A stretch of 50,423 nt of DNA from Acidobacteriota bacterium (GTDB lineage: Bacteria; Acidobacteriota; Blastocatellia; Pyrinomonadales; Pyrinomonadaceae): the NCBI GenBank assembly GCA_003222945.1, contig QHXM01000074.1, positions 1 through 50,423 on the forward strand. The letters run 5' to 3'. Position 1 is the stretch's first letter; the number at the start of each line of letters is the position of its first letter. A program made the translations under genes and the position numbers. Under the pieces are notes generated by a model. It had not been told where the DNA came from and did not search any database. It saw nothing but the letters and a program-made list of their open reading frames with translations. Of this stretch, positions 7,878 through 17,574 are shown piece after piece.

Positions 7878-10800
7878 TTAGAATTCCAGGCGTGCAGCGA
7901 ACTGAATGATGCGCGCTCCGAAAGTCGATGTGACCTTTCCGAAGGTAGCGCTGTTGATGTCGAACAGACTAAGCTGCTGAGCGGCTGAGACCGCAAAGTT
8001 CGAACGGTTCAGGACATTGAACGCCTCAGCGCGAAGCTGTAAGCGTGAATTCTCCCTGATACGAATGTTCTTGATGATCCCAAGGTCCCAGTCCTTGTAG
8101 GTCGGGCCGTTAAGGAAGGCTCGCGGCAAGTTGCCGGTTTCGCCCGGAGCGTTATTGAAGAAGACCTCGCCAGCGAATGTCGGCTGCCCGAAACCATTCG
8201 CGGCGCGTCCGCTGCCAAGTTGTGTGCACAGACCTGCTGCCAGGTTTTGCTGGTTAATGTTAATGACTGTCGGGTTGATGTAGTAAACACCGCAAGGCGT
8301 CTGGAAGATTCCAATCAGGTTCTTAATCTGATCTCCGCTGAGCGGGCTGTTGGCCGTCTCACGGTTCGAGCGGTTGGTTCGGTTAAGAGTACCGCGACGG
8401 TCCGTGATGGTTATAGGAGCGCCCGTAGAGAGCTGAACGATTGAAGTCAACTCAAAGCCGCCGACGACGCGATCAGCCCATCCTCCTCTGTTGAAGAAGC
8501 GCTTGCCTTTGCCGAACGGGAGTTCGTAAATGGCGTTGACGCTGAAGACGTGCGCCGCGTCATAGTCAGCACGCGAGTACTCAAGCTGCGGCTGGAGGTT
8601 GTCCAGATTAGGCTCGAAGCGCGATTGATTGTTGTTGGCGGCGTTGGCCGTACCGAACGCATTGCCAAGCGTCTTCTGGAAGGTGTAGTTAGCCTGCACG
8701 GCCAAGCCCTTCGTGAAGCGGCGACGGATTTCGACCTGAAGCGAGTTGTAGCGGAGAATGCCGGCGCTCTGCAACAAGTCAACACCGCCCGCCTGTGGGT
8801 TCGCCCTGAAGTTCACGGTGCCCGCCAAGCCGTTGGTGATATAGATTTCGGCCAACGCGCCGGGTGTTCCTGCAATTAGGTTACTCTGGATTGTCGCGTT
8901 CGTCAGCAGCCCGCCGCCGCCAAGATTCGGGAATACTGTTAGCGGCTGGCAACCTGCTGTGGTGCAACCAGGGTTACCGGTCAGCACCAGATTAGCGCGA
9001 GCGCGGTTGAAGTCAGCAAGAAATCCGTTGTTGCGAATATCCAACTGGTTGTAGTCAATCGCTCGCGGCAGGTTGTTGCTTCGTGCTCCGACGTATCGAA
9101 TCTCAATCGCGGTCTGGAATCCGATCTCGCGTTGGAAGCCGAAGTTATACTGCGCAACGCTTGGTGTTTGCAGATGCGGGTCAACTCCAAAGACGGTGTT
9201 GAAGAAGTTGAAAGCAGCCGTGTTGTAGGCCGCAAACGGTCTCGGGAATGTGCCGAAGGCCGGAGCCGTAATGGTCGGCAGATTATCAACCCGAGCGTTC
9301 AAGGATGTACTCGCAGGGGTGACCGCAGTGTTGATCGCATTGTTCGTCGTCGAGAGACCTGCGTTTAGGCCGATTGTGTTGGCCGCGCCAGAGACTACGA
9401 AGTCATCGTTGACGTAAGAAATGCTGTAGCCGCCGCGAATAACAGTTCTTCCGTCACCAAAGACCGCACCCAACAGCTTGTTCTTGAAGTTCGGTGTATA
9501 AGCGAAACTGAGCGACGGGGCAAAGTTGTTCTTATCCGTCTTATAGAGCTTGTTATTGCCGCCAGCGTTGCCGCCTATGAACTGGAACTGTCCGTTCGGA
9601 TCAAGCACAGCTTGAACAGGGTCTTGATTGGGACCGATAGCAGGCTCAAGGAAGAGTCCCTGTGTTTCTCTAACGGGCGTGTAGAGATCATAACGCAGGC
9701 CGAAGTTGAGCGTTAGATTCGGACGCACGCGCCACTGGTCCGTCAGGTAGAGCGCAAAGTTCTCGTATGCGAACTTGTTCTCAACATCCTGATTCGGGAC
9801 GAAGCCGGAGTTCTGTGTGGCAACGTTAAATGATTGAGTGCCGGCGCTGACGATGCCGCCCAGAAGCGCTAACAACGCATTGGCGTTCGTGCGTTGACCT
9901 GTTGAAATGCCTCCGGGAAAGATAGCCGTATTGGTGAACTGCGCAGTGGTGATCTGCGGCGTGTTAGTGCCGACGCCGATGGTGTAGCTCGGGATGACGC
10001 TGGTCTGCGAGAAGAAAGGATTGACCCTGAAAGCCTGGTAGAGTCCGCCGAAGCGCAAAGAGTGATCGCCCCATGTGTATTCGGCGTTATCCTGAATGTT
10101 GTAGTTCTTATCAAGGCGACCCTGACTCAGGAATGTCTCTTCTGGATTGCTAATCAACGTCGGAACGATGAAGTTTGACGGCACAGTGCCCTGGTCAATG
10201 AACAGAGGGTCTTCGTGGAACATGCCGCCGCGCAGTTCGTTCGTTAGCCTTGCGCTCGGCGTCCAGCGCCATGCGAGCGCAACAAGATGCGCAGGGTTTG
10301 GCTGGAAGATGTCAGGTGTAGGGTCGAAGTTGCTCGCCGCATCTGGGCGAAGGTTTCTATCCTTCTTGAAATCATAAACGCCGCTGAAGGTGTTATGCTC
10401 GTTGGCGTCGTAGTCAATGCGTGTGACGAAGCCGTCGCGCTTTGAATCGGCCTTCTGCGCGAAGGTGAAGCCGGTCGTATTGAGTTGATCGCCGAAACTT
10501 GTGTTGTTTCCGGCTGAAGGCGTTGTCGCCAAAAAGCGATTCTGTATTACCGGATTAACAGACGTAATGCCTGTGCTTCCGCCCAATGCCGTGAACAGGT
10601 TTACGGTGCGCGTCACACCGTTGTTGTCAACATAAGTGAAGATGCCGCTGCGAGCAGAAGGCAATAAGATAGTTCGGTTGCGAGCCGAGGTCGTGGAGCG
10701 TCGAAAGGCTTCGTAGTAGGTAAAGAAGAACAGTTTATTTTTAATGATCGGACCAGAGACCTTGCCGCCAATCTGGTTCTGATTCAATGGGTCCTTCTCG

Positions 10801-11594
10801 ATTCCAGAACTGTTGCGGAAGAATGTGTTGGCGGCAAAGCGCGAGTTGCGATTATAAATCCACGCGCCGCCGTGCCAATCGTTATCGCCGCGCGGCGTCA
10901 CTTCCTGAACCTGCGACGCGCCGTAGCCTTTATCCGGTCCGGCATTCTGCGTAGTGATTGTAAATTCCGCTATGTCATCCGTCGTCGCACGGTCCGGCGT
11001 GAAGTCAACTGCGTTTCCTCGAATGTAATTGTCCTGGATGTTTATGCCGTCGCGTGTGATGTTTGTGAAAGTCGAACGCTGTCCGTTTATGCTTGTGCCT
11101 TGCGCGCCATTTGAAGCTACGCCGGGTTGCAGTCCGATTAAAGTTAAGGGATTGCGACCGTTGAGCGGCAAGTCTTGAATCTGTCTTGTGCTGACTGTGT
11201 TTGAGAGTTCGGCGTTGGTCGCGTTGATTGTTTCCGCGCCGCCTATGACCGTCACGGTTTCGCTGATGTCACCGACCGCAAGCACGGGCTTCAACGAATA
11301 TTCACGACCAACGTCAATCTTAATATCGGTGGCGGTGTAGGTCTTGAAACCCTGGGCTGTGACTTTGACAGTGTAGGTTCCGGGATCAAGTTGTGGAATG
11401 CTGAAGCTGCCTTCTCCACCTGAAGTGACAGTCCTCTCCTTGCCTGTCTTGTTATCCGTGAGAGTAATCGCAGCACCGGCGATCACTCCGTCAGGACCAG
11501 AGACAGTGCCGACGAGTGTGCCGGTATTGGATTGGGCAAACGTTGCGACTGCCGAGAGGCAGACGACGAGCGCCGTTATGACTAACCTTTTCAT
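7878..11594 (-). CDS. TonB-dependent receptor 1, Oar-like, with carboxypeptidase-regulatory-like N-terminal domain
   Basis: The protein has about 1238 residues. The start at 11594 (MKRLVITALVVCLSAVATFA) gives a clean signal peptide and a ribosome site (GGAG) 9 bases upstream. After cleavage comes a beta-sandwich repeat domain (TLVGTVSGPDGVIAGAAITL ... GTYTVKVTAQGF, residues about 23-105), then a plug with the PLNGRNPLTLIGLQPGV segment, then a very long barrel ending in Phe (QFAARLEF). Family knowledge: Oar-like receptors are outer-membrane proteins common in Acidobacteriota, thought to import oligosaccharides, peptides or other large ligands with TonB energy. No dedicated SusD-like partner is present. 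Substrate unknown. Confidence 0.92.
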   Translation of the reverse strand: MKRLVITALVVCLSAVATFAQSNTGTLVGTVSGPDGVIAGAAITLTDNKTGKERTVTSGGEGSFSIPQLDPGTYTVKVTAQGFKTYTATDIKIDVGREYSLKPVLAVGDISETVTVIGGAETINATNAELSNTVSTRQIQDLPLNGRNPLTLIGLQPGVASNGAQGTSINGQRSTFTNITRDGINIQDNYIRGNAVDFTPDRATTDDIAEFTITTQNAGPDKGYGASQVQEVTPRGDNDWHGGAWIYNRNSRFAANTFFRNSSGIEKDPLNQNQIGGKVSGPIIKNKLFFFTYYEAFRRSTTSARNRTILLPSARSGIFTYVDNNGVTRTVNLFTALGGSTGITSVNPVIQNRFLATTPSAGNNTSFGDQLNTTGFTFAQKADSKRDGFVTRIDYDANEHNTFSGVYDFKKDRNLRPDAASNFDPTPDIFQPNPAHLVALAWRWTPSARLTNELRGGMFHEDPLFIDQGTVPSNFIVPTLISNPEETFLSQGRLDKNYNIQDNAEYTWGDHSLRFGGLYQAFRVNPFFSQTSVIPSYTIGVGTNTPQITTAQFTNTAIFPGGISTGQRTNANALLALLGGIVSAGTQSFNVATQNSGFVPNQDVENKFAYENFALYLTDQWRVRPNLTLNFGLRYDLYTPVRETQGLFLEPAIGPNQDPVQAVLDPNGQFQFIGGNAGGNNKLYKTDKNNFAPSLSFAYTPNFKNKLLGAVFGDGRTVIRGGYSISYVNDDFVVSGAANTIGLNAGLSTTNNAINTAVTPASTSLNARVDNLPTITAPAFGTFPRPFAAYNTAAFNFFNTVFGVDPHLQTPSVAQYNFGFQREIGFQTAIEIRYVGARSNNLPRAIDYNQLDIRNNGFLADFNRARANLVLTGNPGCTTAGCQPLTVFPNLGGGGLLTNATIQSNLIAGTPGALAEIYITNGLAGTVNFRANPQAGGVDLLQSAGILRYNSLQVEIRRRFTKGLAVQANYTFQKTLGNAFGTANAANNNQSRFEPNLDNLQPQLEYSRADYDAAHVFSVNAIYELPFGKGKRFFNRGGWADRVVGGFELTSIVQLSTGAPITITDRRGTLNRTNRSNRETANSPLSGDQIKNLIGIFQTPCGVYYINPTVININQQNLAAGLCTQLGSGRAANGFGQPTFAGEVFFNNAPGETGNLPRAFLNGPTYKDWDLGIIKNIRIRENSRLQLRAEAFNVLNRSNFAVSAAQQLSLFDINSATFGKVTSTFGARIIQFAARLEF

Positions 11595-12200
11595 AAAAAT
11601 CTCCTTCATCAATTGAGCTACGCTGAAATTAGTTAAAAGCCGGGAGACATTGATAGCGCTTAAAGCTCAACAGGTGAATGGCTGGTCCGCATCTTGATTC
11701 GCTGTCGGCGTCAACGGGTTAATAGTGTTGAGGAATCTCTGTTCAATAAACTGAACAGAGATTCCTCAACTTCAGACCATCGCAACCAGACGATCCAGCT
11801 ACCTGAATGAGCCGCTATTGAATTAGGCAATTGATAAGCCAACCTTGAGGAGATGATGGTCGGACGTTTTCACATTGAGATGAAAATCTAGATTTTGCGA
11901 TGCGATGCGTTGACGAGATTGGAGCATTGAGACGGACGTGTGTAGGCGAACAAACATCGAAGACTAAAATTATGGTTGGAAGTTTTGGAGAAATCCGAAA
12001 AGAAAAAATCTATGACAATCCTGACAATCTTCAAATGCCGGAGAAAGCAAAATTTTAGTGTCCCGTTATCCGAACGATCATTGCTGCAATGAATACTAAA
12101 CGGCGATCTTGCAACGCCGTCCGCGAAAGTAAGGACGCGCAGATTAAAGACTGACGGCACTGGAGCGGCTGGAGCGATTGGGACAGACTTCTCGAACTCT
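11595..12200. other. Long intergenic region upstream of TonB receptor 1
   Basis: About 600 bases lie between the receptor start and the stop of the DUF4440 gene. They hold the perfect 19-bp hairpin at 11727-11770. No credible gene is seen: a minus-strand frame at 11888-12328 shows no conserved pattern and overlaps the DUF4440 gene. The receptor promoter must lie here, but I cannot place it with confidence. Confidence 0.5.
11727..11770. repeat. Perfect 19-bp hairpin upstream of TonB receptor 1
   Basis: GTTGAGGAATCTCTGTTCA (11727-11745) pairs without mismatch with 11752-11770 around the 6-base loop ATAAAC. No T-run follows on either strand, so it is not a standard terminator. It lies 133 bases upstream of the receptor start, where a 5' leader or an operator could be. 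Confidence 0.85.
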
Positions 12201-12653
12201 CTATTTAGACGCACGCGTCTGTTGATATAAGGCGTTGAGCCAGCGGTCATTGCGCCTGACGTAGAGCGAACTGACCCAGACAGGACTCGGCACAGGATTG
12301 CCGTTGCAAGCAGTATCCTGTGCGGCATGATATGTCAGGAGCGCCGTGCTCGCATCGAAGACCGTCAGTTCAAACTTTTCGACCGTATAACTTTTAACTG
12401 TACAGGCGGGGCTGGCGACTCCGGCGACGACCATTGCTTTGTTCGTCAATCCGCCGAAGCCGACTTCAACGTGATCGTCTGAGAGAAAGCCCTGAAAGAA
12501 TTTGCCGTCGTGATTTTTCCACGCAACCCATGACTGCTTCTCAAGGTTTACTAAAAGTTCTTTGAGCGCATCTTTGTCCGTCTGTTTCGTCTGGGCTGGA
12601 ACTAATGATGCGGCAAAGAAAATCAAAAGAGTGATGGTGGCAACTTTTTTCAT
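12201..12653 (-). CDS. Secreted DUF4440 / SnoaL-like (NTF2-fold) protein
   Basis: The 150-residue protein starts with a signal peptide (MKKVATITLLIFFAASLVPA), cleaved before QTKQ. The mature part has the DUF4440 pattern: an N-terminal helix (LKELLVNLEKQSWVAWKNHD), the FFQGFLSDDHVEVG segment, and C-terminal strands ending in a VWVSSLYVRRNDRWLNALYQ signature. NTF2-fold proteins of this kind are often ligand-binding or small enzymes, and no activity can be assigned here. The ribosome site GGGAG is well placed. It follows the broken winged-helix/TPR regulator by 68 bases on the same strand and may be cotranscribed with it. Confidence 0.82.
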   Translation of the reverse strand: MKKVATITLLIFFAASLVPAQTKQTDKDALKELLVNLEKQSWVAWKNHDGKFFQGFLSDDHVEVGFGGLTNKAMVVAGVASPACTVKSYTVEKFELTVFDASTALLTYHAAQDTACNGNPVPSPVWVSSLYVRRNDRWLNALYQQTRASK

Positions 12654-12721
12654 TCATCTGCTCCCTGGAACCGGGATATGGAAAGATAAAAATCTTCAGA
12701 CGCTTATTTGAATAATCAACA

Positions 12722-14549
12722 TCATTCGTAATCATCCTCGACGGGCTTTTGAAGAAGTTGATTGTATCTTTCATCTGACCTTAACGGGTCTAAGAAGGGA
12801 TCGTATTTGAGCGTAGCCATTCTGAAGTGCGTCAGCTTCTCTTTCTCCAACCATTTCATCGCCTGATCTTTGTCGCCTAACGCCGCATAGATTGTTGCGT
12901 AGCCATAAGGCAACATGTCCTTTTCATTTTTCAGTAAATCCTGCAAGAGACTCTGCGCTTCCGCCTTTCGTCCAGAGTTCGCGTAAGCGATGGCTGAATC
13001 CGCTTTGGCTACTTGCAGATTCATACCTGCTGCTTTGCTCTTCAATATCTCATTAAACTGAGCGATTGATTCGCCGTATATTCTTTTCAGCAGATAGGCT
13101 TCTCCGAGAGCGAGTCGTCCGGGCGCGAAATCCGGGTCAATCTCAACTGCCTTGCGTGCATAGACTATGGCTTCATCATAGTTGCGTTCAAAAAGGAGCA
13201 TGTTTGCCAGAGCTGCGTTACTGACGCGCGACGCAGGGTCTAATTCCTGACCGCGACGCAACTCGTTGACGGCTCCGCTAAGGTCTGACATATGAAACAG
13301 GAAAACTCCGTAACGGTTGTGGCCTCTTGCGAAGTTTGGATTCAGTTCCAAGGCTCGCTTGTATTCTATGGCCGCGCTCGCATAATCTTTTTCCAGCGTC
13401 TTGATTCCCGCGACAACGGTGTGCGCTTCGGCGATTCCTTCATTCAGAGCGAGCGCCTTTTCAACATTCTCTCGCGCCTTCTTCACTGACTCGTCGTAAG
13501 AGGCAACGCTTCCTCTGGTCGCCGCGTTGTAGTAGTAGCAGTCGCCCAGGTATGCGTAGGCGAGCGCGAAGTTTCGATCCTGCTCGACGGCGCGTTCAAA
13601 GTAAGGAATGGATCTGCACGGCGAAGATGTTGCCGTACTCTTCGTCGAACTTTCCGGCCCAGAGCGTCTTCCCATCGCTCAAGTGAATCAGTTGCGCAGT
13701 GACGCGCACTCTGCCTTCTGAAAGCTGCACTGTTCCGTCGAGCACGGCGTCAACGCCCAGGTCGTGACCGATTGCCAGAATGTCTCTCTGGTTATCCACA
13801 TATTTATATATAGTGCTAGTCGGAAGCGTCGAGAGTTTCTGGAATTTGCTTAGACGGATGATGATTGCGTCGGCCATGCCCAGTCCCAACACATCTTTTT
13901 CGTCCTGGACGCCTATAGTCTTGAAAGGCAGAACGGCGATTGACCTGATTTCTCCAGAGCTTTCGGTCCGGCGAAGTGATTTAACGCGCACGATTGTGAT
14001 GATCGCCATTGCCGCAAGGCAGAGGATGATGACAGGAACGTAAAGCTTCCAATTGCGGCGTTGAACGGGAGTGTGAATCTCGGCTGCGAGGTCTCGCTCT
14101 CTTGTTGAAACGATGAGGCTCTGCGGCGGCTCGACCGGCGTTTCTTCTTCTTCCCCTTCGAGAGCAATTGATTCGCTGTCGCTATTTTGAATAAGGGGGA
14201 TTTCGCCGCCCTCGTTTCGCTTCTTCACATCGGCGATAAAGCGATAGCCTCGCTTCGGGATAGTTTCGATGTAGCGTGGATTGGTCGTGTCTTCGCCGAG
14301 CGCTTTTCTAAGCATGGAGATGTTCTGCGTCAGGCTGCTCTCTTCTACAAAGCTGTCGGGCCAGAGCTTGTTGAGCAGTTCATCTTTGGTGAGAACGTGT
14401 CCGGCGTTTTCAACCAGCACGACCAGCGTGTCGAAGACTTTCGGAGAAAGAGAGATGGACTCTTCACCGCGCAGCAGGAGTCGCTCCCTGACGTTTAGAC
14501 TGAAAGGGCCGAACTCGAAGAGTTGAAATAAATGCTCGTTCTGCGACAT
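12722..14549 (-). pseudogene. Winged-helix/TolB/TPR transmembrane regulator gene, broken by internal deletion and frameshift
   Basis: The first frame (14549 to about 13600) encodes a CadC-type winged helix (FEFGPFSLNVRERLLLRG ... ETIPKRGYRFIADV), one transmembrane helix (LYVPVIILCLAAMAIITIV), and a TolB-like domain (IRSIAVLPFKTIG ... GTVQLSEGRVRVTAQLI). It stops soon after NIFAVQ. A second frame (from about 13615 to 12722) resumes with YFERAVEQDRNFALAYAYLG and carries five or more TPR repeats. Aligned to the intact paralogue at 14852-16861, about 55 residues between NIFAVQ and YFERA are missing and the frame is shifted near 13605-13618. As it stands only the DNA-binding, membrane and TolB-like parts would be made. 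The start at 14549 (MSQNEHLFQ) is preferred over 14558. This is either a real pseudogene or an assembly fault. Confidence 0.85.
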
Positions 14550-14560
14550 AAGATGCAATC

Positions 14561-14573
14561 AGAAATTTATCAG
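14561..14573 (-). promoter_or_regulatory. 13-base element shared by the two winged-helix/TPR genes, copy 1
   Basis: The minus-strand sequence CTGATAAATTTCT lies 11 bases upstream of the start codon at 14549. The identical 13-mer lies upstream of the paralogue at 16861. GATAAA or TAAATT could serve as a -10 box with a very short leader, or the element could be an operator for self-regulation. Both ideas are inference. Confidence 0.45.
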
Positions 14574-14851
14574 AATATTTTGAACCGCCCTTGAGGACAC
14601 TATCCCCCGGCGCTTCATATAATCACGATTGAGGCGAGTGGGACGGCTCGGTTCTGATGTCGCAGGAATGATTGAAGAATCTGACGTTTTCTACCCGCCT
14701 CGCATTTTCTCATTCAAAGGTATTGACTGCAAGCTCCGCTCGGTCTCCTTCTATGACAAAGAATCGTTCGTGTTAGCGAGGCCATTCATTGGCGAATATC
14801 TGCTGTTACTAATTTCCGCCGCGTTGAATTCCATACGGGGAACTTCCAATT
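14574..14851. other. Intergenic region between the two winged-helix/TPR genes
   Basis: About 280 bases separate the stop of the upstream paralogue from the regulatory element of the downstream one. A short plus-strand frame (14629-14880) has no recognisable motif and overlaps the end of the paralogue. I see no RNA gene or clear terminator. Confidence 0.4.
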
Positions 14852-16861
14852 TCAAGACATTCTCTCGGACTTTAATCTAGCGCGGTGTCTAAGCTCTACG
14901 AAGGCCGGATCGGACCTGAGAGCGTCGAGTCGTGGATCAAATCTATAAATCAAAGGCAAGCCTCCGTTCTTCTCGAACTGTTCTCCCAACCATTTCAAGG
15001 CTTCTTCGCGCTCGCCCAATGCATCGTAAACCAGCGCTATGTTTATGGGCAGAACGCCGTCGGGTTTTGTCCTGTACATCTCTCTCAATTTATCAATAGT
15101 CTTGAGCGCGTCCGCCTTTCGCCCTGCGAATGCCGCGACGCGGCCATCCTCTTCCAGCAGGTCTCCGACGTTAGAATCATCTTCAGCCCATTTACGCGCA
15201 TCATCAATCTCATCTTGCGTCTCTTTTAGCATCCCCTTCTCCTCATAGATGTCTGCGAGAAGACTGTGCGCCATAAACAGGTCAGGCTCCAGTTCAAGTG
15301 CGCGGCGCGCGAAACCAATCGCCTCGTCATAGTTGTGTTGACCATAGAGCATCTGCGCGAGCGCGCAGTTCGTTAAAGGTGAGACGGGGTCTAACGCTTG
15401 CGCCCTCTTCATCTCCTGCAAAGCTTTGTCGAGCGAGCCGGGTCGAAACAGAAACCAGCCATAACGCACATGCGCTACGACGTTGCTCGGACTCAGATCA
15501 ATCGCCTTGCGAAATAGCTCGGCGCACTTCTCTTCGTTCGGCTCCATTACGGCAAGCGTGGCGTACGCTTCGCCGAGCATGCTGTCCAATGCGAGAGCTT
15601 TCGATGCAAGTCGCTTGGCTTCGTTGAAACCTTCCTGGCGCGTGGATGAGCCGAAGCGATAATAAGCGATCAGGTATTCCGAGTCGGCGAGTCCGGCGTA
15701 GGCCCGCGCATATTTCGGGTCTTGTTGAATTGCCTGCTGAAAGAACTCGACGGATTTAACTAAGCCTTCCTTCGTTCGCTTATTGGCGAAGTAGAGCCCC
15801 ATCATGTAGGACTGATAGGCTTCTATGTTATCCGCCGAGCGTTTGGCAATCTGCTGCCGCTCTTCATCAGTCGTGTGTGTGTTGATGGTCGCAGCAACCT
15901 GCTCCGAGATTGAATCCTGTAGCGAGAAGATGTCCGTGAAACGCGCATCGAACTTTCCGGACCAGAGCGTCCGCCCATCGCTCACTCCGACGAGTATCAT
16001 CGTCACGCGAACTCTGTCTCCGACGCGTTGAATCATCCCGTCAAGCACGGCCTCGACGCCCAACTCTTTGCCCGTCTCAACCGCATTGCGCTCTCGCCCG
16101 ACGTAACGAAAGACAGTGCTCGTCGGCAGTATCGAGAGATGTTGAAAGCCGCTAAGCTTGACGATCAGAGCGTCGGCCATGCTCAGACCTAAGTAACCGT
16201 TCGAGCCGCTTTCGTCTCCAACCTGCTTGAAAGGAAGAATAGCCATCGAGCGAATTTCGTTGAATGACCCGGCGCTTCTGCCGCCCGCGTCCGGTTTTCC
16301 TTTCCAAAGGTACGCGCCGCCTGCAACGCTGAGTAGCAGTACAAGACTGAGGAAGACAAGCGCGGGATGCTGCGGTTTATGCGTTGAAAGGATCGGCAAG
16401 GAGAGATGAGCCTGAGATTCGCTATTCGATTCCTCCCGGTCTTCTGATTCTTTAAGCTCCTCTACAGCAATCTTATCAGCCGGATATTCCTTGCCGCTCA
16501 CTTTCACAGCAATAGACGAATCCGAGGGCTTTGCGTTAACAATCCGGACCGGCGCGACGAAGCGATAGCCGCACTTGGGGACGGTTTCGATGAACTTCTG
16601 CTCTTCGCTCTCGCCCAGAGCCTTTCTAAGCAGCGAGATGTTCTGCGTCAAGCTGCTCTCCTCCACAAAGCTATCGGGCCACAGCATCTTCATCAATTCG
16701 TCTTTGCAAAGAACGTGGCCGCCGTGCTCTACAAGCACAAGCAGCGTCTCAAAAACTTTTGGCGAAAGCGGGATTGGCTGCTCCGAGCGCAGCAGCATAT
16801 GCTCCGAGGCATCAAGTCGGAAGGGGCCGAACTCGTAAAAGGTCGCGCGCTTCTCGCTCAT
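14852..16861 (-). CDS. Winged-helix/TolB/TPR transmembrane regulator, intact paralogue
   Basis: The 669-residue protein has, in order: a CadC/OmpR-type winged helix (residues 8-105, with FGPFRLDASEHMLLR, WPDSFVEESSLTQNI and ETVPKCGYRFVAPV), a charged linker, one transmembrane helix (about 167-186), a TolB-like periplasmic domain (about 203-325, IRSMAILPFKQVG), and TPR repeats (about 345-650). The layout suggests a one-component regulator that binds DNA in the cytoplasm while its C-terminal part senses something in the periplasm, as CadC does. This family is much expanded in Acidobacteriota. It is a close paralogue of the broken gene just downstream. Its target genes are unknown; the divergent Fis-type genes are neighbours. 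Confidence 0.9.
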   Translation of the reverse strand: MSEKRATFYEFGPFRLDASEHMLLRSEQPIPLSPKVFETLLVLVEHGGHVLCKDELMKMLWPDSFVEESSLTQNISLLRKALGESEEQKFIETVPKCGYRFVAPVRIVNAKPSDSSIAVKVSGKEYPADKIAVEELKESEDREESNSESQAHLSLPILSTHKPQHPALVFLSLVLLLSVAGGAYLWKGKPDAGGRSAGSFNEIRSMAILPFKQVGDESGSNGYLGLSMADALIVKLSGFQHLSILPTSTVFRYVGRERNAVETGKELGVEAVLDGMIQRVGDRVRVTMILVGVSDGRTLWSGKFDARFTDIFSLQDSISEQVAATINTHTTDEERQQIAKRSADNIEAYQSYMMGLYFANKRTKEGLVKSVEFFQQAIQQDPKYARAYAGLADSEYLIAYYRFGSSTRQEGFNEAKRLASKALALDSMLGEAYATLAVMEPNEEKCAELFRKAIDLSPSNVVAHVRYGWFLFRPGSLDKALQEMKRAQALDPVSPLTNCALAQMLYGQHNYDEAIGFARRALELEPDLFMAHSLLADIYEEKGMLKETQDEIDDARKWAEDDSNVGDLLEEDGRVAAFAGRKADALKTIDKLREMYRTKPDGVLPINIALVYDALGEREEALKWLGEQFEKNGGLPLIYRFDPRLDALRSDPAFVELRHRARLKSERMS

Positions 16862-16883
16862 ACTTTGCTTTTTCGACCCGATG

Positions 16884-16896
16884 AGAAATTTATCAG
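16884..16896 (-). promoter_or_regulatory. 13-base element shared by the two winged-helix/TPR genes, copy 2
   Basis: The same minus-strand 13-mer, CTGATAAATTTCT, lies 22 bases before the start codon at 16861. A TTGAGA hexamer 18 bases further upstream could be a -35 box. The rest of the 298-base gap up to the Fis-type gene at 17160 shows nothing I can name. Confidence 0.45.
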
Positions 16897-17159
16897 GCTT
16901 TTATTAGAACGCTCTCAAGACATTTATGGTTGCATTTACTTACACTCCAAATTCGAGGACGAAGACCAAAATTCTGGATGGATCAGCTTTCGTAAACAAA
17001 ATTTTGGCAATAGTCCCATTTATGCGACACGAAGGACCAGTAGGAAGACTTTTATCTGTCTTGATTCATTACTTGCCTGAAACTTTGAGAGCAAAGAGTC
17101 GCAACCTGACGGACTCTCGCCTCAGATTCAGGCAGATAGAAGAAAGGGATTAAGAGGCT

Positions 17160-17537
17160 ATGAGTAATTTGAATCTTTTGAAGAAGCGACGCGGGCGCAC
17201 CGCGCAGGGCGACCCGGTTAACGAAAGCTACACCACCTTGAAAGAGTTGTCCTCAGCGCTCACAAAAGCGCTGGACGCCGTCTCAATCTTTGAGATTATG
17301 AAGGCTCGCCAGATACCCAATCTGAAACAGGGCATAGATTTCTACGCCGAGGTTGAGCGCTTCGAGATTACGCTCATTCAGTTCGCGCTCGTTCAGGCCA
17401 GGGGTTCTCAAAAGCGCGCGGCGCGTCTTCTGGGACTCAAGCCCACAACGCTCAATAACAAAATCAAGGGCTACAACCTCGATTGGAAGACCATCACGCA
17501 GGTTGAGCCAAGCTTAGCCGCTCACCTAAACCCCTGA
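17160..17537 (+). CDS. Small Fis-type helix-turn-helix protein, first of a tandem pair
   Basis: The 125-residue protein has an N-terminal basic stretch (KKRRGRTAQGD), a helical middle, and a C-terminal Fis/HTH_8 motif (residues about 68-112: RFEITLIQFALVQARGSQKR, AARLLGLKPTTLNNKIKGY). That motif is usually the DNA-binding tail of sigma-54 activators or of Fis itself, but here there is no AAA+ or receiver domain. It is probably a stand-alone DNA-binding or nucleoid protein. The ribosome site AAGAGG is 4 bases before ATG. The next gene is a paralogue 37 bases downstream; the pair diverges from the winged-helix regulator and precedes TonB receptor 2. Confidence 0.8.
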   Translation: MSNLNLLKKRRGRTAQGDPVNESYTTLKELSSALTKALDAVSIFEIMKARQIPNLKQGIDFYAEVERFEITLIQFALVQARGSQKRAARLLGLKPTTLNNKIKGYNLDWKTITQVEPSLAAHLNP

Positions 17538-17574
17538 TGATCTGAACCGTGCGAAATTTTCGGAGATGGCAGTT

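Noticed and set aside
11888-12328. Minus-strand frame of 146 codons
   Set aside because: It overlaps the DUF4440 gene, which has a signal peptide, a good ribosome site and family motifs; the frame's composition (many Arg, Ser, Cys, Phe) is that of an antisense or out-of-frame reading.
13596-13618. Programmed ribosomal frameshift in the broken winged-helix/TPR gene
   Set aside because: No slippery heptamer is present, and about 55 residues are missing compared with the paralogue, which frameshifting cannot restore.
14629-14880. Plus-strand frame of 83 codons in the gap between the two regulators
   Set aside because: No ribosome site or known motif, and it overlaps the 3' end of the intact regulator; not enough to call a gene.
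15298-15627. Plus-strand frame of 109 codons opposite the winged-helix/TPR regulator
   Set aside because: Entirely antisense to a strongly supported TPR region; Arg/Ser-rich composition is typical of a shadow frame.
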